Shown piece by piece: positions 28,673 to 37,526 of a DNA stretch of 64,000 nucleotides. The position numbers were made by a program, and so were the translations under genes. The stretch is from Paucisalibacillus globulus DSM 18846 (lineage in GTDB: Bacteria > Bacillota > Bacilli > Bacillales > Amphibacillaceae), in NCBI RefSeq assembly GCF_000482485.1, contig NZ_AXVK01000020.1:148570-212569 (forward strand), in the 5' to 3' direction. The first letter of the stretch is position 1, and the number at the start of each line of letters is the position of its first letter. The notes below the pieces were generated by a model. That model was not told where the DNA came from, made no database searches, and was given only the letters and a program-made list of their open reading frames with translations.

Positions 28673-29212
28673 TTAATTATTACGTAAAATATATTCTCTT
28701 TTAAGGATTCCCATGTTAATAATGTCATGCCAATTCCCTTTGCGATATAGAGCTTGACGGCTAATTCCTTCCTCTTTAAAGCCAATTACTTTGTAAAGAT
28801 TTATCGCTTTTTGGTTAAATGCGAAAACTCTCAATGATACACGATGTAGATTCATTTCAAGAAATGCATAATCTATTAATAATACTAATGCTTCTTTTCC
28901 ATAGCCCTTACCCCAAAATTCCTTTTCTCCTATATCAATAATATATTCTGCATTTCTGTTTTTATAATCGATATTAACCAATGAAGTAATTCCTATTGAT
29001 TTTCCACTATTTTTGTCAAAAATGATATAGGTTTTTGAAGAGTGTGAGCCAACTAATTTGTCGTGTACAAATTGTTTAGTTTCCTCCAGTGTGAACAAAT
29101 CTAGAGATGGACTTGTAGTAACCATGACCTCCATGTCATTTCTCCAAGAATGATAGGTTTCCAGATCTTCTAGACAAACTTTGCGCAACTTTAATCTATC
29201 CGATTCAAACAT
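28673..29212 (-). CDS. GNAT family N-acetyltransferase (RimJ/RimL type)
   Basis: A 179-residue acetyl-CoA-dependent acetyltransferase. N-terminal ESDRLKLRKVCLEDLETYHSW is typical of the RimL-like subfamily; the acetyl-CoA loop is GKGYGKEALVLLIDYAF, followed by LHRVSLRVFAFNQKAINLYK. Substrate unknown (ribosomal protein N-terminus, antibiotic or metabolite). Its ATG overlaps the final codons of the broken phosphotransferase gene upstream, suggesting co-transcription. Confidence 0.88.
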   Translation of the reverse strand: MFESDRLKLRKVCLEDLETYHSWRNDMEVMVTTSPSLDLFTLEETKQFVHDKLVGSHSSKTYIIFDKNSGKSIGITSLVNIDYKNRNAEYIIDIGEKEFWGKGYGKEALVLLIDYAFLEMNLHRVSLRVFAFNQKAINLYKVIGFKEEGISRQALYRKGNWHDIINMGILKREYILRNN

Positions 29213-30197
29213 TTTGTCCCCATCCTTTTAAAATTCTATCCTGCTGTAATTCAACGTATGGAATTTCTTCCTCTATCCTTGTCTTCATTGTATCAAGGAC
29301 GCCTCTTATTCTTTTATTATCTTTTTGATGATGGCTAAGAAACTCAGAAAAATACATATAGGAGTATAGTTACCTATAATTTATAAAAAAAGGTAGCTTT
29401 TCTATCCAATCAATCGTAAGTTGGTTTTCGGGACAATATCCGCATAGGAAAGACTGCGTAAATTCATGGGCAAAGTCACTCCTATCCTGAATGTCATTTT
29501 TATCAATGGTTTCGATGGCATGATACAAAACGATAGCTATGTCATAAACATACCAATTATATTCACAATCACCAAAGTCAAATAACATAATTTCATTATT
29601 GTTTACATAGAAATTCTTATGATGAAAATCATTATGTATCATACCATAGTCGTTTTTGTCTTTTGGTAATCGCTCAAGTGTATAAATATACTTTTCCCAT
29701 ATGTAGAACATTTTGTTACTTACTTTCAAATTCTTTGAGAAAACTTTCCCTTGATTCCAATTATAAGGTATGATATTTGGTTTGTATTTCATTGATAGAG
29801 AATGCATCTTCCCTAAAGTTCTGCCCCAGATAACGAAGAAATTCTTGTTCCATTCTTTCCTATTAGAAATGTTAATTACGGAACCCTTCGCTTTTTCGAA
29901 AGCAGACACATAACACGCTTCACCATCACCTAACTCGATAACCTCTAAATACTTTCCATTTATCGATAGAATTGGAGCAGAAACTTTTAAATCTGATTTA
30001 TTTAAAAATAATACCCAATCTAACTCCGAAAGAATAGCTTTTTTATCATACTTTGAACTTAAATAATATTTAATGACTATAGTTCTCCCATTAGCTGTAC
30101 TCTCATAAACGTTATCCGAGAACCCTCCCAGTAAATATAAATTACTAGGATACGAAGCATATCTCCTTGCACCCTCTGCTAAAATTGTATTGTCCAA
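29205..30197 (-). pseudogene. Aminoglycoside phosphotransferase family gene split by an in-frame TAA
   Basis: The first 275 codons (30197–29373) encode a kinase-fold protein: the catalytic loop IHNDFHHKNF, metal-binding MLFDFGDCEYNW, and an N-terminal GGFSDNVYE nucleotide loop. A TAA at 29372–29370 follows PFFINYR. Reading on in the same frame gives 54 more codons (beginning LYSYMYFSEFLSHHQKDNKR) to a TGA at 29205, making about 330 residues, the normal family length, with a helical C-terminal end. The simplest reading is one nonsense mutation in a recently intact gene; sequencing error or a functional truncated protein are alternatives. TTG start with AAAAGGTG. Confidence 0.75.
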
Positions 30198-30220
30198 AAA
30201 ATCACCTTTTCATGTTAAAA

Positions 30221-30652
30221 TTACATGGTTAGCATTGCCCCTCTTTCATCGAATGTGGAGTTAGGGTTAAAAGCAACTTCCCATATATTATTTTCAGGAT
30301 CGGCAAATGACGCAGAACAAAAACCATCGGTACTAACTTTCGGTTCACTTAGAATTCTCCCACCAATTTTTCTAACCTCATCAATGGTTTCATCAACTTG
30401 AATTGGTCTTTCAACATTGATTGCAAATGCTATACCTTTGAAATATTTATTCGGATCTGCAATTTCTAAGCCAGAATCCTGGGCTAATTTCTTTATTGAC
30501 CACAAAGATAATAAGACACCTGCCGTTTGAAACACTGCATAATCCGAATACCCATCATCTGTCTCTACCCAACCTAAGCTTTGGTAAAACTGACGTAGTA
30601 GTGGAAAGTCGTGACATCCAATTGTAATTAAACTTACTCTTTGAAGAACCAC
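30221..30652 (-). CDS. VOC (glyoxalase/bleomycin-resistance fold) family protein
   Basis: A 143-residue protein with two beta-alpha-beta-beta-beta halves: N-terminal SLITIGCHDFPLLRQFYQSLGW and C-terminal GFCSASFADPENNIWEVAFNP, where the Glu of IWEVAF is the usual metal ligand. GTG start with AAGGAGG. Function unknown; neighbours (GNAT, phosphotransferase) are the kind often found in detoxification islets. Confidence 0.88.
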   Translation of the reverse strand: MVLQRVSLITIGCHDFPLLRQFYQSLGWVETDDGYSDYAVFQTAGVLLSLWSIKKLAQDSGLEIADPNKYFKGIAFAINVERPIQVDETIDEVRKIGGRILSEPKVSTDGFCSASFADPENNIWEVAFNPNSTFDERGAMLTM

Positions 30653-30673
30653 TATTACCTACCTCCTTGTTTC

Positions 30674-31615
30674 TTATTCTAAATAGCCAAATGCTTTAAA
30701 TTTTTTATATCTTTCTACCGCAAGAATTCCTTTCCAGTATATTCTTGCTTTTTCAAATTCTTCTGGATAGCTACCCCATCCCCAGGTTATATCCCAAACA
30801 CCTTTATCAGACATTTGGTAGATATAGAACTCAAAGTTTCGTTGAACTAATGAACCTAGTCTTGTACATAATGAACTATCTGGATTGTTAATAAAATCTA
30901 AAGGTAAAGGTACATAACCCGAATCCCAGCTCGTTACATCCTTGTTAATACACTCATAGGCAAGATCAACAATTTTTTTGGATACCTCTTCATATGAAAA
31001 TCCTGTCTTATCCTCAAAGCTGGAAGAATGTGCTTCTATAATTTTACTAAACGCCTGAAAGTTATTAATTTCATGATTATCCATTTCAGTTTGATTTAAC
31101 AAATGCACCGTAGCTTTTTCAATAGACCTCCACCCCTTTTTAGCGGCTTGAGATTCGGAATCAGACCAATGAATAAGAAATGCTGCAAGTTCAATACTTG
31201 GATTAAAGGACCAATTTTCTTGTACACCTTCTTCCCAATGCCACCATGGTGCATGCGGATAATTGTTGAATTCTGGCAATACAGAAGCCCATTTACCAGA
31301 TTCTTCATCATATGTATCTACCAAATATGAAATCATCTTTTTGACCATTAAAACATCTTTATCCACATCTAACTCCATTAAGATTTGACCAGCAGCCCAT
31401 GTTGCCATTGGCGATGAAGTAGGTAACCAAAAGTCAGGTTCAAGTCCGTGTCCAAAGCCACCATCAGCATTTTGAAATTTCTTTAACTTCTCCATTACAT
31501 TTTCTTTGCTTCCATTTCCAAAGAAAAATTCAAATTGGGCAATTTCTAGTTCACGACAGTAGTTATCTAAGAATTCCTTCGTTTTGTACAATTGGTCTCT
31601 CGTAATCTTTTCCAT
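30674..31615 (-). CDS. Alpha/alpha-toroid (prenyltransferase/terpenoid-cyclase-like) hypothetical protein
   Basis: A 313-residue soluble protein. KLKKFQNADGGFGHGLEPDF is a clear QW/prenyltransferase-type repeat motif of alpha/alpha toroids, and helical repeats with Trp-rich turns (YPHAPWWHWEEG, WDITWGWGSYPEEF) continue through the chain. No terpene-cyclase DxDD or prenyltransferase zinc triad is evident, so enzymatic activity is not claimed. No signal peptide. It lies 21 bp before the VOC gene on the same strand. Confidence 0.6.
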   Translation of the reverse strand: MEKITRDQLYKTKEFLDNYCRELEIAQFEFFFGNGSKENVMEKLKKFQNADGGFGHGLEPDFWLPTSSPMATWAAGQILMELDVDKDVLMVKKMISYLVDTYDEESGKWASVLPEFNNYPHAPWWHWEEGVQENWSFNPSIELAAFLIHWSDSESQAAKKGWRSIEKATVHLLNQTEMDNHEINNFQAFSKIIEAHSSSFEDKTGFSYEEVSKKIVDLAYECINKDVTSWDSGYVPLPLDFINNPDSSLCTRLGSLVQRNFEFYIYQMSDKGVWDITWGWGSYPEEFEKARIYWKGILAVERYKKFKAFGYLE

Positions 31616-31764
31616 TCTAATTCCTCACTTTCAGTTTTGTATTAAACATTTGAACAAGATTTATTGATAGACTGATTTTTAGAAGATTGTTGTTCATTTT
31701 TTAATTTAGTATAAACCCCGCAATAACTTAATTAGTAATTGAGCTTGATACCTGCTCCCGAAAT

Positions 31765-32070
31765 ACACTCCGCTAGTATGGCAACTTATATTATGGAAAC
31801 CATAAGTTACATCCAACATTAATATAATATTTAAACTAGCGGAGGCAGAATACGGAGACTCCTCGAAAATACAAATCAATTTTCTCCGTGCGATGTTACA
31901 CTGTCGATGCCTTCCTTTTCGTATGGGAACAGCACGTGTCCGAAGAGCCCGCAGCGGTGTTCTTTCCGTGAGAAGGCGGAGGCTGTGCTCATGGCAAGGT
32001 AGGCATTGCGAGGTTTCTAGTAGATGTCGCCCCCTGTGTGGGAAGTAAAAGCGGAGTATTCTGCCGGAAC
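31765..32070. repeat. Nested palindromic repeat element, copy 2 (enlarged)
   Basis: This element lies in the 551-nt gap between the toroid gene and efp. A left half is bounded by CTCCGCTAGT (31768–31777) and ACTAGCGGAG (31835–31844), with an inner AACTTAT/ATAAGTT hairpin. The right module is bounded by GGCAGAATAC (31844–31853) and GTATTCTGCC (32056–32065) and shares GAACAGCACGTGTCCGAAG with copies 1 and 3. Each arm of the right module carries an insertion of about 60 nt absent from the other copies, and the two insertions can pair in part. The outer GCGGTAAC repeats are not recognisable here. Confidence 0.8.
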
Positions 32071-32118
32071 GGAAGCAAAAGCAACAAATATTACGAAAAC
32101 AGCCTTTCCTTTATAAAA

Positions 32119-32151
32119 AAGATGATCATCAAAAAATATGATGATCATCTT
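32119..32151 (-). terminator. Terminator of efp
   Basis: Perfect 13-bp stem AAGATGATCATCA / TGATGATCATCTT with a 7-nt loop, 16 nt after the efp stop, followed by TTTTTATAAAGG on the minus strand. Confidence 0.88.
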
Positions 32152-32166
32152 AGTTGAGTTATCTTT

Positions 32167-32724
32167 CTATGCTCTTGAAACGTATTTTCCGTCAGATGTG
32201 TTAATGACTAGTTTATCGCCAACATTAACAAAGAATGGTACTTGAACAACAAGTCCTGTTTCTACTGTAGCTGGTTTAGAACCACCACTTGCAGTATCAC
32301 CTTTAATACCTGGTTCTGTTTCAACTACCTCTAATTCAACGTTATTTGGTAAATCAATACCTAATATTTCACCTTGATACTGGATCATGGATACTTCCAT
32401 GTTTTCTTTAATGAACTTTAGCTCATATTCAACTTGTGCAGATGTAAGTTCAATTTGCTCATAAGATGCTGTATCCATAAATGCATGGGAGTCACCAGAA
32501 GCATATAAATATTGCATTTTTTTATGTTCAACATGTGCTTTCCCTACTTTTTCACCAGCACGGAATGTTTTTTCCTGAATATTTCCATTACGTAGGTTAC
32601 GAAGCTTGGATCTTACAAAAGCTGCACCTTTCCCCGGCTTAACATGTTGGAAATCAACCACTTGCCAAACATCATTATCCATCTCTATCGTTAAACCTGT
32701 CTTAAAGTCGTTTACTGAAATCAT
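32167..32724 (-). CDS. efp: Elongation factor P
   Basis: A 185-residue three-domain translation factor that relieves stalling at polyproline. The loop with the modifiable Lys is [15 protein letters not shown] (about residues 29–43), and the C-terminal OB domain ends [20 protein letters not shown] follows AAGGAGGA. Paired with papA upstream, as in B. subtilis. Confidence 0.97.
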   Translation of the reverse strand: MISVNDFKTGLTIEMDNDVWQVVDFQHVKPGKGAAFVRSKLRNLRNGNIQEKTFRAGEKVGKAHVEHKKMQYLYASGDSHAFMDTASYEQIELTSAQVEYELKFIKENMEVSMIQYQGEILGIDLPNNVELEVVETEPGIKGDTASGGSKPATVETGLVVQVPFFVNVGDKLVINTSDGKYVSRA

Positions 32725-32754
32725 AATTGTCCTCCTTATTTAAAACACAAAAGC

Positions 32755-33816
32755 TTATAACTGAATAAGTTCCTTAGTTGATGTTGTTAATCGTTCGTTA
32801 CCTGTATCGGTAATAATAATATCATCTTCAATACGGCATCCACCGACATTAGGGATATAAATTCCTGGCTCAACTGTAACAACCATTCCTGGTTCTAATT
32901 TTTGCTCACTACGGAAAGATAACCCTGGGCCCTCATGTACTTCTAAACCAATCCCATGACCTGTTGAATGACCAAAATAATCACCATATCCGTGATCTGT
33001 TATATAATCCCTTGTTAGAGCATCTGCCTCAATTCCAGTCATACCTGGCATAATTCCATTAACTCCGCGAAGCTGCGCTTGAAGTACAGTATCATAAATT
33101 TTTCTTAATTCATCACTAATTTCTCCTACAGCAACGGTTCTGGTAATGTCGGAAACATATCCTTGATAAAGTGCACCATAATCAAGGGTTACCAACTCAC
33201 CAGATTGAATTTCTTTTGTTGAAGCAACACCGTGAGGCATTGCTGAACGGAAACCAGAAGCAACTATAGTGTCAAAACTAGACTGAGTTGCACCTAGTTT
33301 ACGCATAAAGAATTCAAGTTCATTTGATACCTCAATTTCTTTTACGCCTGGCTTAATATACTTTTGAATATGTTCAAATGCAGCATCAGCAATTTCTGCC
33401 GCTTTCTTTAGAATTCTTAATTCATCTGGTGTTTTGATCAAACGAATTTTCTCAACAATTTCGCTTGTTGGTACTAATTCAGCATCTAACAACTTATTAT
33501 AGCGGTCAAATTCAGCATATGTAACATGATTTTTTTCAAAACCAAGACGTTTTACTTGTAGACGGGTTAATTGTGATTTTACTTCCTCTTCCATTAACTT
33601 CTTATGTTCTACAATGGTAAAATCTTTCGCCTGTTCCCCCGCTTGTTCAGTATAACGGAAATCTGTAATAAAAATTGCTTCTTCTTGACTCACAATAACT
33701 GTACCAGCAGATCCTGTAAAACCGGTAACGTATCTGCGGTTAATTGGGCTATTGATCATGATTGCATCTAATTTTAATGCTTGAAGTGCCAGCCTAATTT
33801 TATTTAGCTTTTCCAT
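32755..33816 (-). CDS. papA: Xaa-Pro aminopeptidase (M24 family, PapA/YqhT)
   Basis: A 353-residue dimetal aminopeptidase cleaving peptides with Pro in second position. N-terminal creatinase domain, then the pita-bread catalytic domain with metal ligands in LDYGALYQGYVSDITRT, HSTGHGIGLEVHE and TVEPGIYIP. Lies 30 bp upstream of efp; aroQ (yqhS), its usual neighbour, is absent. Confidence 0.93.
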   Translation of the reverse strand: MEKLNKIRLALQALKLDAIMINSPINRRYVTGFTGSAGTVIVSQEEAIFITDFRYTEQAGEQAKDFTIVEHKKLMEEEVKSQLTRLQVKRLGFEKNHVTYAEFDRYNKLLDAELVPTSEIVEKIRLIKTPDELRILKKAAEIADAAFEHIQKYIKPGVKEIEVSNELEFFMRKLGATQSSFDTIVASGFRSAMPHGVASTKEIQSGELVTLDYGALYQGYVSDITRTVAVGEISDELRKIYDTVLQAQLRGVNGIMPGMTGIEADALTRDYITDHGYGDYFGHSTGHGIGLEVHEGPGLSFRSEQKLEPGMVVTVEPGIYIPNVGGCRIEDDIIITDTGNERLTTSTKELIQL

Positions 33817-33945
33817 CTTTTCATCCCTTTCCCATTACCACTTGCATAAAAATATTCTTACAAAGTCGATTATTTTATATGACCTTAACAGTTTACCATA
33901 AATAGACAACTTTGAATATTGATTTAGCAGGAAAAAGGAGGATTC

Positions 33946-34461
33946 TCAATCAGATGCCTTCTTCGATTCATTTTTAGGAATAGCTACAGTTTCTTGATAA
34001 TCAAAAGAAATCGAATATCCAATAAAAATACCATATAATATATAAAGACATAGCGCGGAAACAATTGTCTTGATTTCCATCTCTACTAAATTTGGAATTT
34101 TAGAGAATATGGGTTGTAAAACGACAAATACAATTGCCCATAAAATTAATCCATATATCATTCCTGTCCATATGGAATTAATCTTTTTGAGAACACCATA
34201 GTAAACTAGTGCAACTCCAATGGATAGTATACCAACAATCATAATTGTAACCAATTCACCTAACCAAGTGTCTGTCCAACCTGCTGTCGTCCAAGAACGA
34301 AGTAAATAGGACTTTGCGGAAACCTCCATAAAATTAAAATAATACATTAGAAATCCTAAAATACTTGCGAGAATACCACCTATAAAGCCTGTTAATAACG
34401 ATCTTCCCAGAAATGTTGATGTATCCTCAGGTTTATTTTGTTCTAGTTTTTTATCTTCCAA
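33946..34461 (-). CDS. yqhR: YqhR-like conserved membrane protein
   Basis: About 171 residues with four hydrophobic helices; conserved GFLMYYFNFMEVSAKSYLLRSW, and a TIMIVGILSIGVALVYYGVLKK segment. The TTG at 34461 is chosen because GGAGGTG lies 6 nt upstream; an upstream TTG at 34500 lacks a ribosome site. Function unknown. Confidence 0.78.
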   Translation of the reverse strand: MEDKKLEQNKPEDTSTFLGRSLLTGFIGGILASILGFLMYYFNFMEVSAKSYLLRSWTTAGWTDTWLGELVTIMIVGILSIGVALVYYGVLKKINSIWTGMIYGLILWAIVFVVLQPIFSKIPNLVEMEIKTIVSALCLYILYGIFIGYSISFDYQETVAIPKNESKKASD

Positions 34462-34559
34462 AATACGCACCTCCAACCTTAGTATTACCCACTCTTTCAA
34501 ATCAAATTACAGAAAAAATTAGGATTCCTTTATAAGTGCATTTTCAAAAAAGAAGATAA

Positions 34560-34680
34560 AAAGGAGCGAGCAGTTCGAGCGATGTAGCTTTGAGTACCGG
34601 AACGTATGCAGTTAATACGTGAGGAACGGAAAAGCAAGACAACGAAGAAATGTGAAGTGTCATTTTTACCGGACTTATTG
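34560..34680. other. GC-rich structured non-coding island
   Basis: The 415-nt gap between yqhR and yqhP contains about 120 nt of higher GC without a convincing reading frame. ACGTAT (34602–34607) and ATACGT (34615–34620) form a hairpin flanked by CCG and CGG, and TACCGGA occurs twice as a direct repeat (34595–34601, 34667–34673). It looks like a structured RNA or an interspersed repeat, but no family was recognised and its strand is unknown. Confidence 0.35.
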
Positions 34681-34876
34681 ATTATCCTCTATAAAATGAA
34701 ATAAAAGAAGATGAATATTTTAAGTTGAGTAGGAAAGAATTATACTAGAATAAGAAGGTAACTATCTATTAATATAATTACCTAAAGTAAAAATCCATTA
34801 AAAAGTTGTTTGTTACTAGTTAAATTGTGATAAATTAAAATGATGTATGCAGTATATACTCGAAAGGAAGATTCAT

Positions 34877-35251
34877 ATGAGAAAAAATTCAATATTAAAA
34901 TATATTATATATGGGATAATAGGTCTAGCAGCAATTGGAGTCATATTTCAATTGTTTACGAATGCCACAGGATTTTTAACAAGTATTCTAGTCGCCGTTA
35001 TCGTTGGTCTAGCAATCTTTGGATTATTATATTACTTTGTTCTTGGAGGTCGTAATACATCATCAGATGCCAAGAGATATAAACAAGCAGTTAGACAATC
35101 AAAATCAAAGTACTCACAAACCAGTAGCACCCAAACCGTAAAAAATAAGCATCAGGTAGATCCAATCAAAAAGAAGTTAAAAAAACGTCCGAATCATTTA
35201 CGTGTTATCGATGGAAATAAGTCCAAACGCAAAAAGCGAGCTTCCAATTAA
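34877..35251 (+). CDS. yqhP: SA1362/YqhP family membrane protein
   Basis: A 124-residue protein with two N-terminal membrane helices (KYIIYGIIGLAAIGVIFQLF and FLTSILVAVIVGLAIFGLLYY) and a very basic tail (KKKLKKRPNHLRVIDGNKSK), as in the SA1362 family next to yqhO. ATG at 34877 follows AAAGGAAG; an earlier in-frame ATG at 34847 has no ribosome site. Function unknown. Confidence 0.78.
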   Translation: MRKNSILKYIIYGIIGLAAIGVIFQLFTNATGFLTSILVAVIVGLAIFGLLYYFVLGGRNTSSDAKRYKQAVRQSKSKYSQTSSTQTVKNKHQVDPIKKKLKKRPNHLRVIDGNKSKRKKRASN

Positions 35252-35265
35252 TGAAGCTCGCTTTT
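35232..35265 (+). terminator. Bidirectional terminator between yqhP and yqhO
   Basis: Perfect 13-bp stem AAAAGCGAGCTTC / GAAGCTCGCTTTT. Its left arm is inside the last codons of yqhP and its right arm stops 3 nt from the yqhO stop; A and T tracts suit both directions. Confidence 0.9.
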
Positions 35266-35267
35266 CT

Positions 35268-36158
35268 TTATGTTGACCAACTCTTCAAAAACTCTTCTGC
35301 GTGTTCCCGACCATTTTGAATTAGTTTCTTTTTAACTTCTTCAGTAATCATAAAATTTGTTGTTTGCACATCTTTAACTGGAATAAAGATAATATTGGCT
35401 TTTTCAGATTTGGTAATATATCTAGAATCATGGGCTTGCTTCATCGTGGAAAATAGTGCATGGAGCATATCAAGAGCATTCTTTATAGTGTTAGGATGAG
35501 ACTGCTCTGGGGAATCACTTAGCTTTAAGCCTAATATTGGCCTTTTTCGTATATTGGTTTCACTTTCCAAAACCCAAATCGGAAAATTACTTAACAGCCC
35601 ACCATCAACGATTATACTTTTAACTTTATTTTTTCCAAATACCTTTTTGGGCATAAAAAAGTAAGGAAATCCTGCACTCATTCGTATTGCCCTTGCAACT
35701 GGAAATTCATTAGCCTTAATTCCATATACTCTTTCAAGGTCATCTGGAATAACGACTAGCTTTCCCAACGACAAATCACTAACCACTACTTTTAAATAGC
35801 CATTTTTTATATCACCAAAAGTATAAATGTTTCTTTTCGCTAATTGATTGTAAACCCATCTTTCAAACTTATCTCCTTTGTTTAATCCAAGTTGAAAATA
35901 AAGAAAGAACCATTTACTTCCAGGAATTAAATTCGTTAAACTTGGTGGATCCAGGAAATCCTTCAAATCTAATTTTTCCAAGAGTTGTTTTATTTCTTCA
36001 ATACTATAACCTGCAGCTATAAACGCTGCCAAGATTGACCCTGCTGATGTCCCAGCAACTCGTTCAAACTTAAGATTTTTTTCCTCAATCACCTCAAGAG
36101 CCCCAATAAAAGCAAACGCTTTTACACCACCACCAGAGAAGACACCGTCTATTTTCAT
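35268..36158 (-). CDS. yqhO: Patatin-like phospholipase family protein (YqhO)
   Basis: A 296-residue lipid acyl hydrolase with the patatin dyad: oxyanion loop GVFSGGGVKAFAFIGALEV, nucleophile Ser in AGTSAGS, and catalytic Asp in IIVDGGLLSNFP (DGG). ATG at 36158 follows AAGGAGATATTGT; the ATG at 36218 precedes the ribosome site. Physiological substrate unknown. Confidence 0.9.
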   Translation of the reverse strand: MKIDGVFSGGGVKAFAFIGALEVIEEKNLKFERVAGTSAGSILAAFIAAGYSIEEIKQLLEKLDLKDFLDPPSLTNLIPGSKWFFLYFQLGLNKGDKFERWVYNQLAKRNIYTFGDIKNGYLKVVVSDLSLGKLVVIPDDLERVYGIKANEFPVARAIRMSAGFPYFFMPKKVFGKNKVKSIIVDGGLLSNFPIWVLESETNIRKRPILGLKLSDSPEQSHPNTIKNALDMLHALFSTMKQAHDSRYITKSEKANIIFIPVKDVQTTNFMITEEVKKKLIQNGREHAEEFLKSWST

Positions 36159-36231
36159 ACAATATCTCCTTATCGCTTTTATATTATGTGTAAGCATAAA
36201 GAGATAAAAATAGAACATCGTCCTTCTTAAG

Positions 36232-36651
36232 TTATTTAGTATTCCTCAATTGGACTTCCTTCAGGTCATCTAACCGCTGTTGATCCTCTTTGAAATATTT
36301 AACTAAATCTCCTAACCTGTCTATAGAATTCCAGCTCAAGTGATGTTCAATTCCTTCAACATCATTGTAAATATTTTCTTTATCTACACCAATTATTTCT
36401 AAAAAGTCCTCCAGTAATTCATGACGAAATACTAATCGCTCTCCAACTTTTTTTCCTTTTTCAGTTAAAATAAATCCTCTATATTTTTCATAAAGTAAAT
36501 ATTCATCTTTATCTAATTTTTGCACCATTTTTGTTACAGAAGACGGGTGAACCTCTAATGTTTCAGCAATATCAGAAACTCTAGCATACCCCTTTTTATC
36601 AATTAAGTTATAAATAATTTCAATATAGTCCTCCATACTAGGTGTAGGCAT
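36232..36651 (-). CDS. mntR: Manganese-responsive transcriptional regulator MntR
   Basis: A 139-residue DtxR-family repressor of Mn2+ uptake. N-terminal winged helix ([25 protein letters not shown] in part) includes the Asp metal ligand; the dimerisation domain has ligands Glu and His in [15 protein letters not shown] at 36651 follows GAGGAGAACAGG. The usual neighbour lipM is missing from this locus. Confidence 0.94.
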   Translation of the reverse strand: MPTPSMEDYIEIIYNLIDKKGYARVSDIAETLEVHPSSVTKMVQKLDKDEYLLYEKYRGFILTEKGKKVGERLVFRHELLEDFLEIIGVDKENIYNDVEGIEHHLSWNSIDRLGDLVKYFKEDQQRLDDLKEVQLRNTK

Positions 36652-36743
36652 CCTGTTCTCCTCTTTCCATAGAATCATTTTTTATCTAATGCAAAACTGT
36701 TTCTATATTGAGGATACCGGAAATAGTTTTTTGAGACAAGTTA

Positions 36744-36926
36744 TTATGTAAAATCAAAGAATCTCCATAAACCGCGAATTGCCCAAAAAAGTATTCGGAA
36801 AGGTATTAAAACTATTTCAGGTAACCAAAATATAATGTCCATTAGAAAATCACCAAATGTATAACGGTCATTTAATTTCCTATGTTTTCTTGTCCTTGCC
36901 TTTTTTATTTTCCACCAATCTTTCAC
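36744..36926 (-). CDS. Small conserved-looking membrane-associated protein, unknown
   Basis: A 60-residue basic protein: KARTRKHRKLNDRY at the N-terminus, then a Trp/Phe-rich hydrophobic segment (FLMDIIFWLPEIVLIPFRILFWAIRG) that would insert in or on the membrane. A GAGATGG segment precedes the ATG. It lies 92 bp upstream of mntR on the same strand. Coding status is supported by composition and spacing only; no family recognised. Confidence 0.55.
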   Translation of the reverse strand: MKDWWKIKKARTRKHRKLNDRYTFGDFLMDIIFWLPEIVLIPFRILFWAIRGLWRFFDFT

Positions 36927-37029
36927 ACGCCATCTCTCCGTTCAAAATTATTTGTCTTTTCATTTCATACGGTGAGTATGAATTTTAGGTTTCACTTATA
37001 TATTTCAATCACAATTCGTTTTCAGAAAT

Positions 37030-37070
37030 ACAAAAAGGCTATCAAATCTTGCATTTGATAGCCTTTTTGT
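37030..37070 (-). terminator. Terminator downstream of the PadR/DUF1048 pair
   Basis: Perfect 17-bp hairpin, ACAAAAAGGCTATCAAA / TTTGATAGCCTTTTTGT, with a 7-nt loop; about 120 nt after the DUF1048 stop. Symmetric A/T tracts make it potentially bidirectional. Confidence 0.88.
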
Positions 37071-37187
37071 AGGTTTAAAATAAAATTTAATCAAAAACAA
37101 CTCACAAACCCTCAATTTACGTTAAATGTATAGACTCCCTATTTGCAAAAAGGTTTTTACGAAACAAAATCCAATAGAGTTTCACCG

Positions 37188-37526
37188 TTAATCACGACCG
37201 ATTGTATCATTCAACTTCGTACGATGTTTATCAATCCACGTTTTAGAGTCCTTCACTATTTCATCACAAAAAGCGGCTACATCCTCCCCCATTAAATCAG
37301 TCACTTTCTTGCCTTCCACTGCACCTTCCTCTAGGAGGTCGAGAATACCGCCAAAGATACGTCGCATATCCTCCCAGTCTGAGATACCACCGATACTATA
37401 AATATATTTTTTGATAGCGTTGTAAGCGTTGTTGTATTCTTTTGGGAGTGCCTTCCCACGCGCCTCCATTGCCTTCCATTCTCGCTTATCATCCAGACTT
37501 CCGATAACTTTTTCAAATATACTCAT
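37188..37526 (-). CDS. DUF1048 family protein
   Basis: A 112-residue soluble helical protein, with [18 protein letters not shown] and [21 protein letters not shown]. The family is repeatedly encoded directly after a PadR regulator, as here, where the start overlaps the PadR stop (ATGA). Function unknown; probably part of a PadR-regulated response module. Confidence 0.85.
   Translation of the reverse strand: MSIFEKVIGSLDDKREWKAMEARGKALPKEYNNAYNAIKKYIYSIGGISDWEDMRRIFGGILDLLEEGAVEGKKVTDLMGEDVAAFCDEIVKDSKTWIDKHRTKLNDTIGRD

Noticed and set aside
28585..28785. A 66-residue minus-strand frame overlapping the GNAT gene
   Set aside because: It is an out-of-frame shadow of the acetyltransferase with no ribosome site and no family resemblance.
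29205..29357. An independent 50-residue gene upstream of the GNAT gene
   Set aside because: It is in the same frame as the phosphotransferase gene and continues it past the TAA, so it is better read as the gene's broken 3' end.
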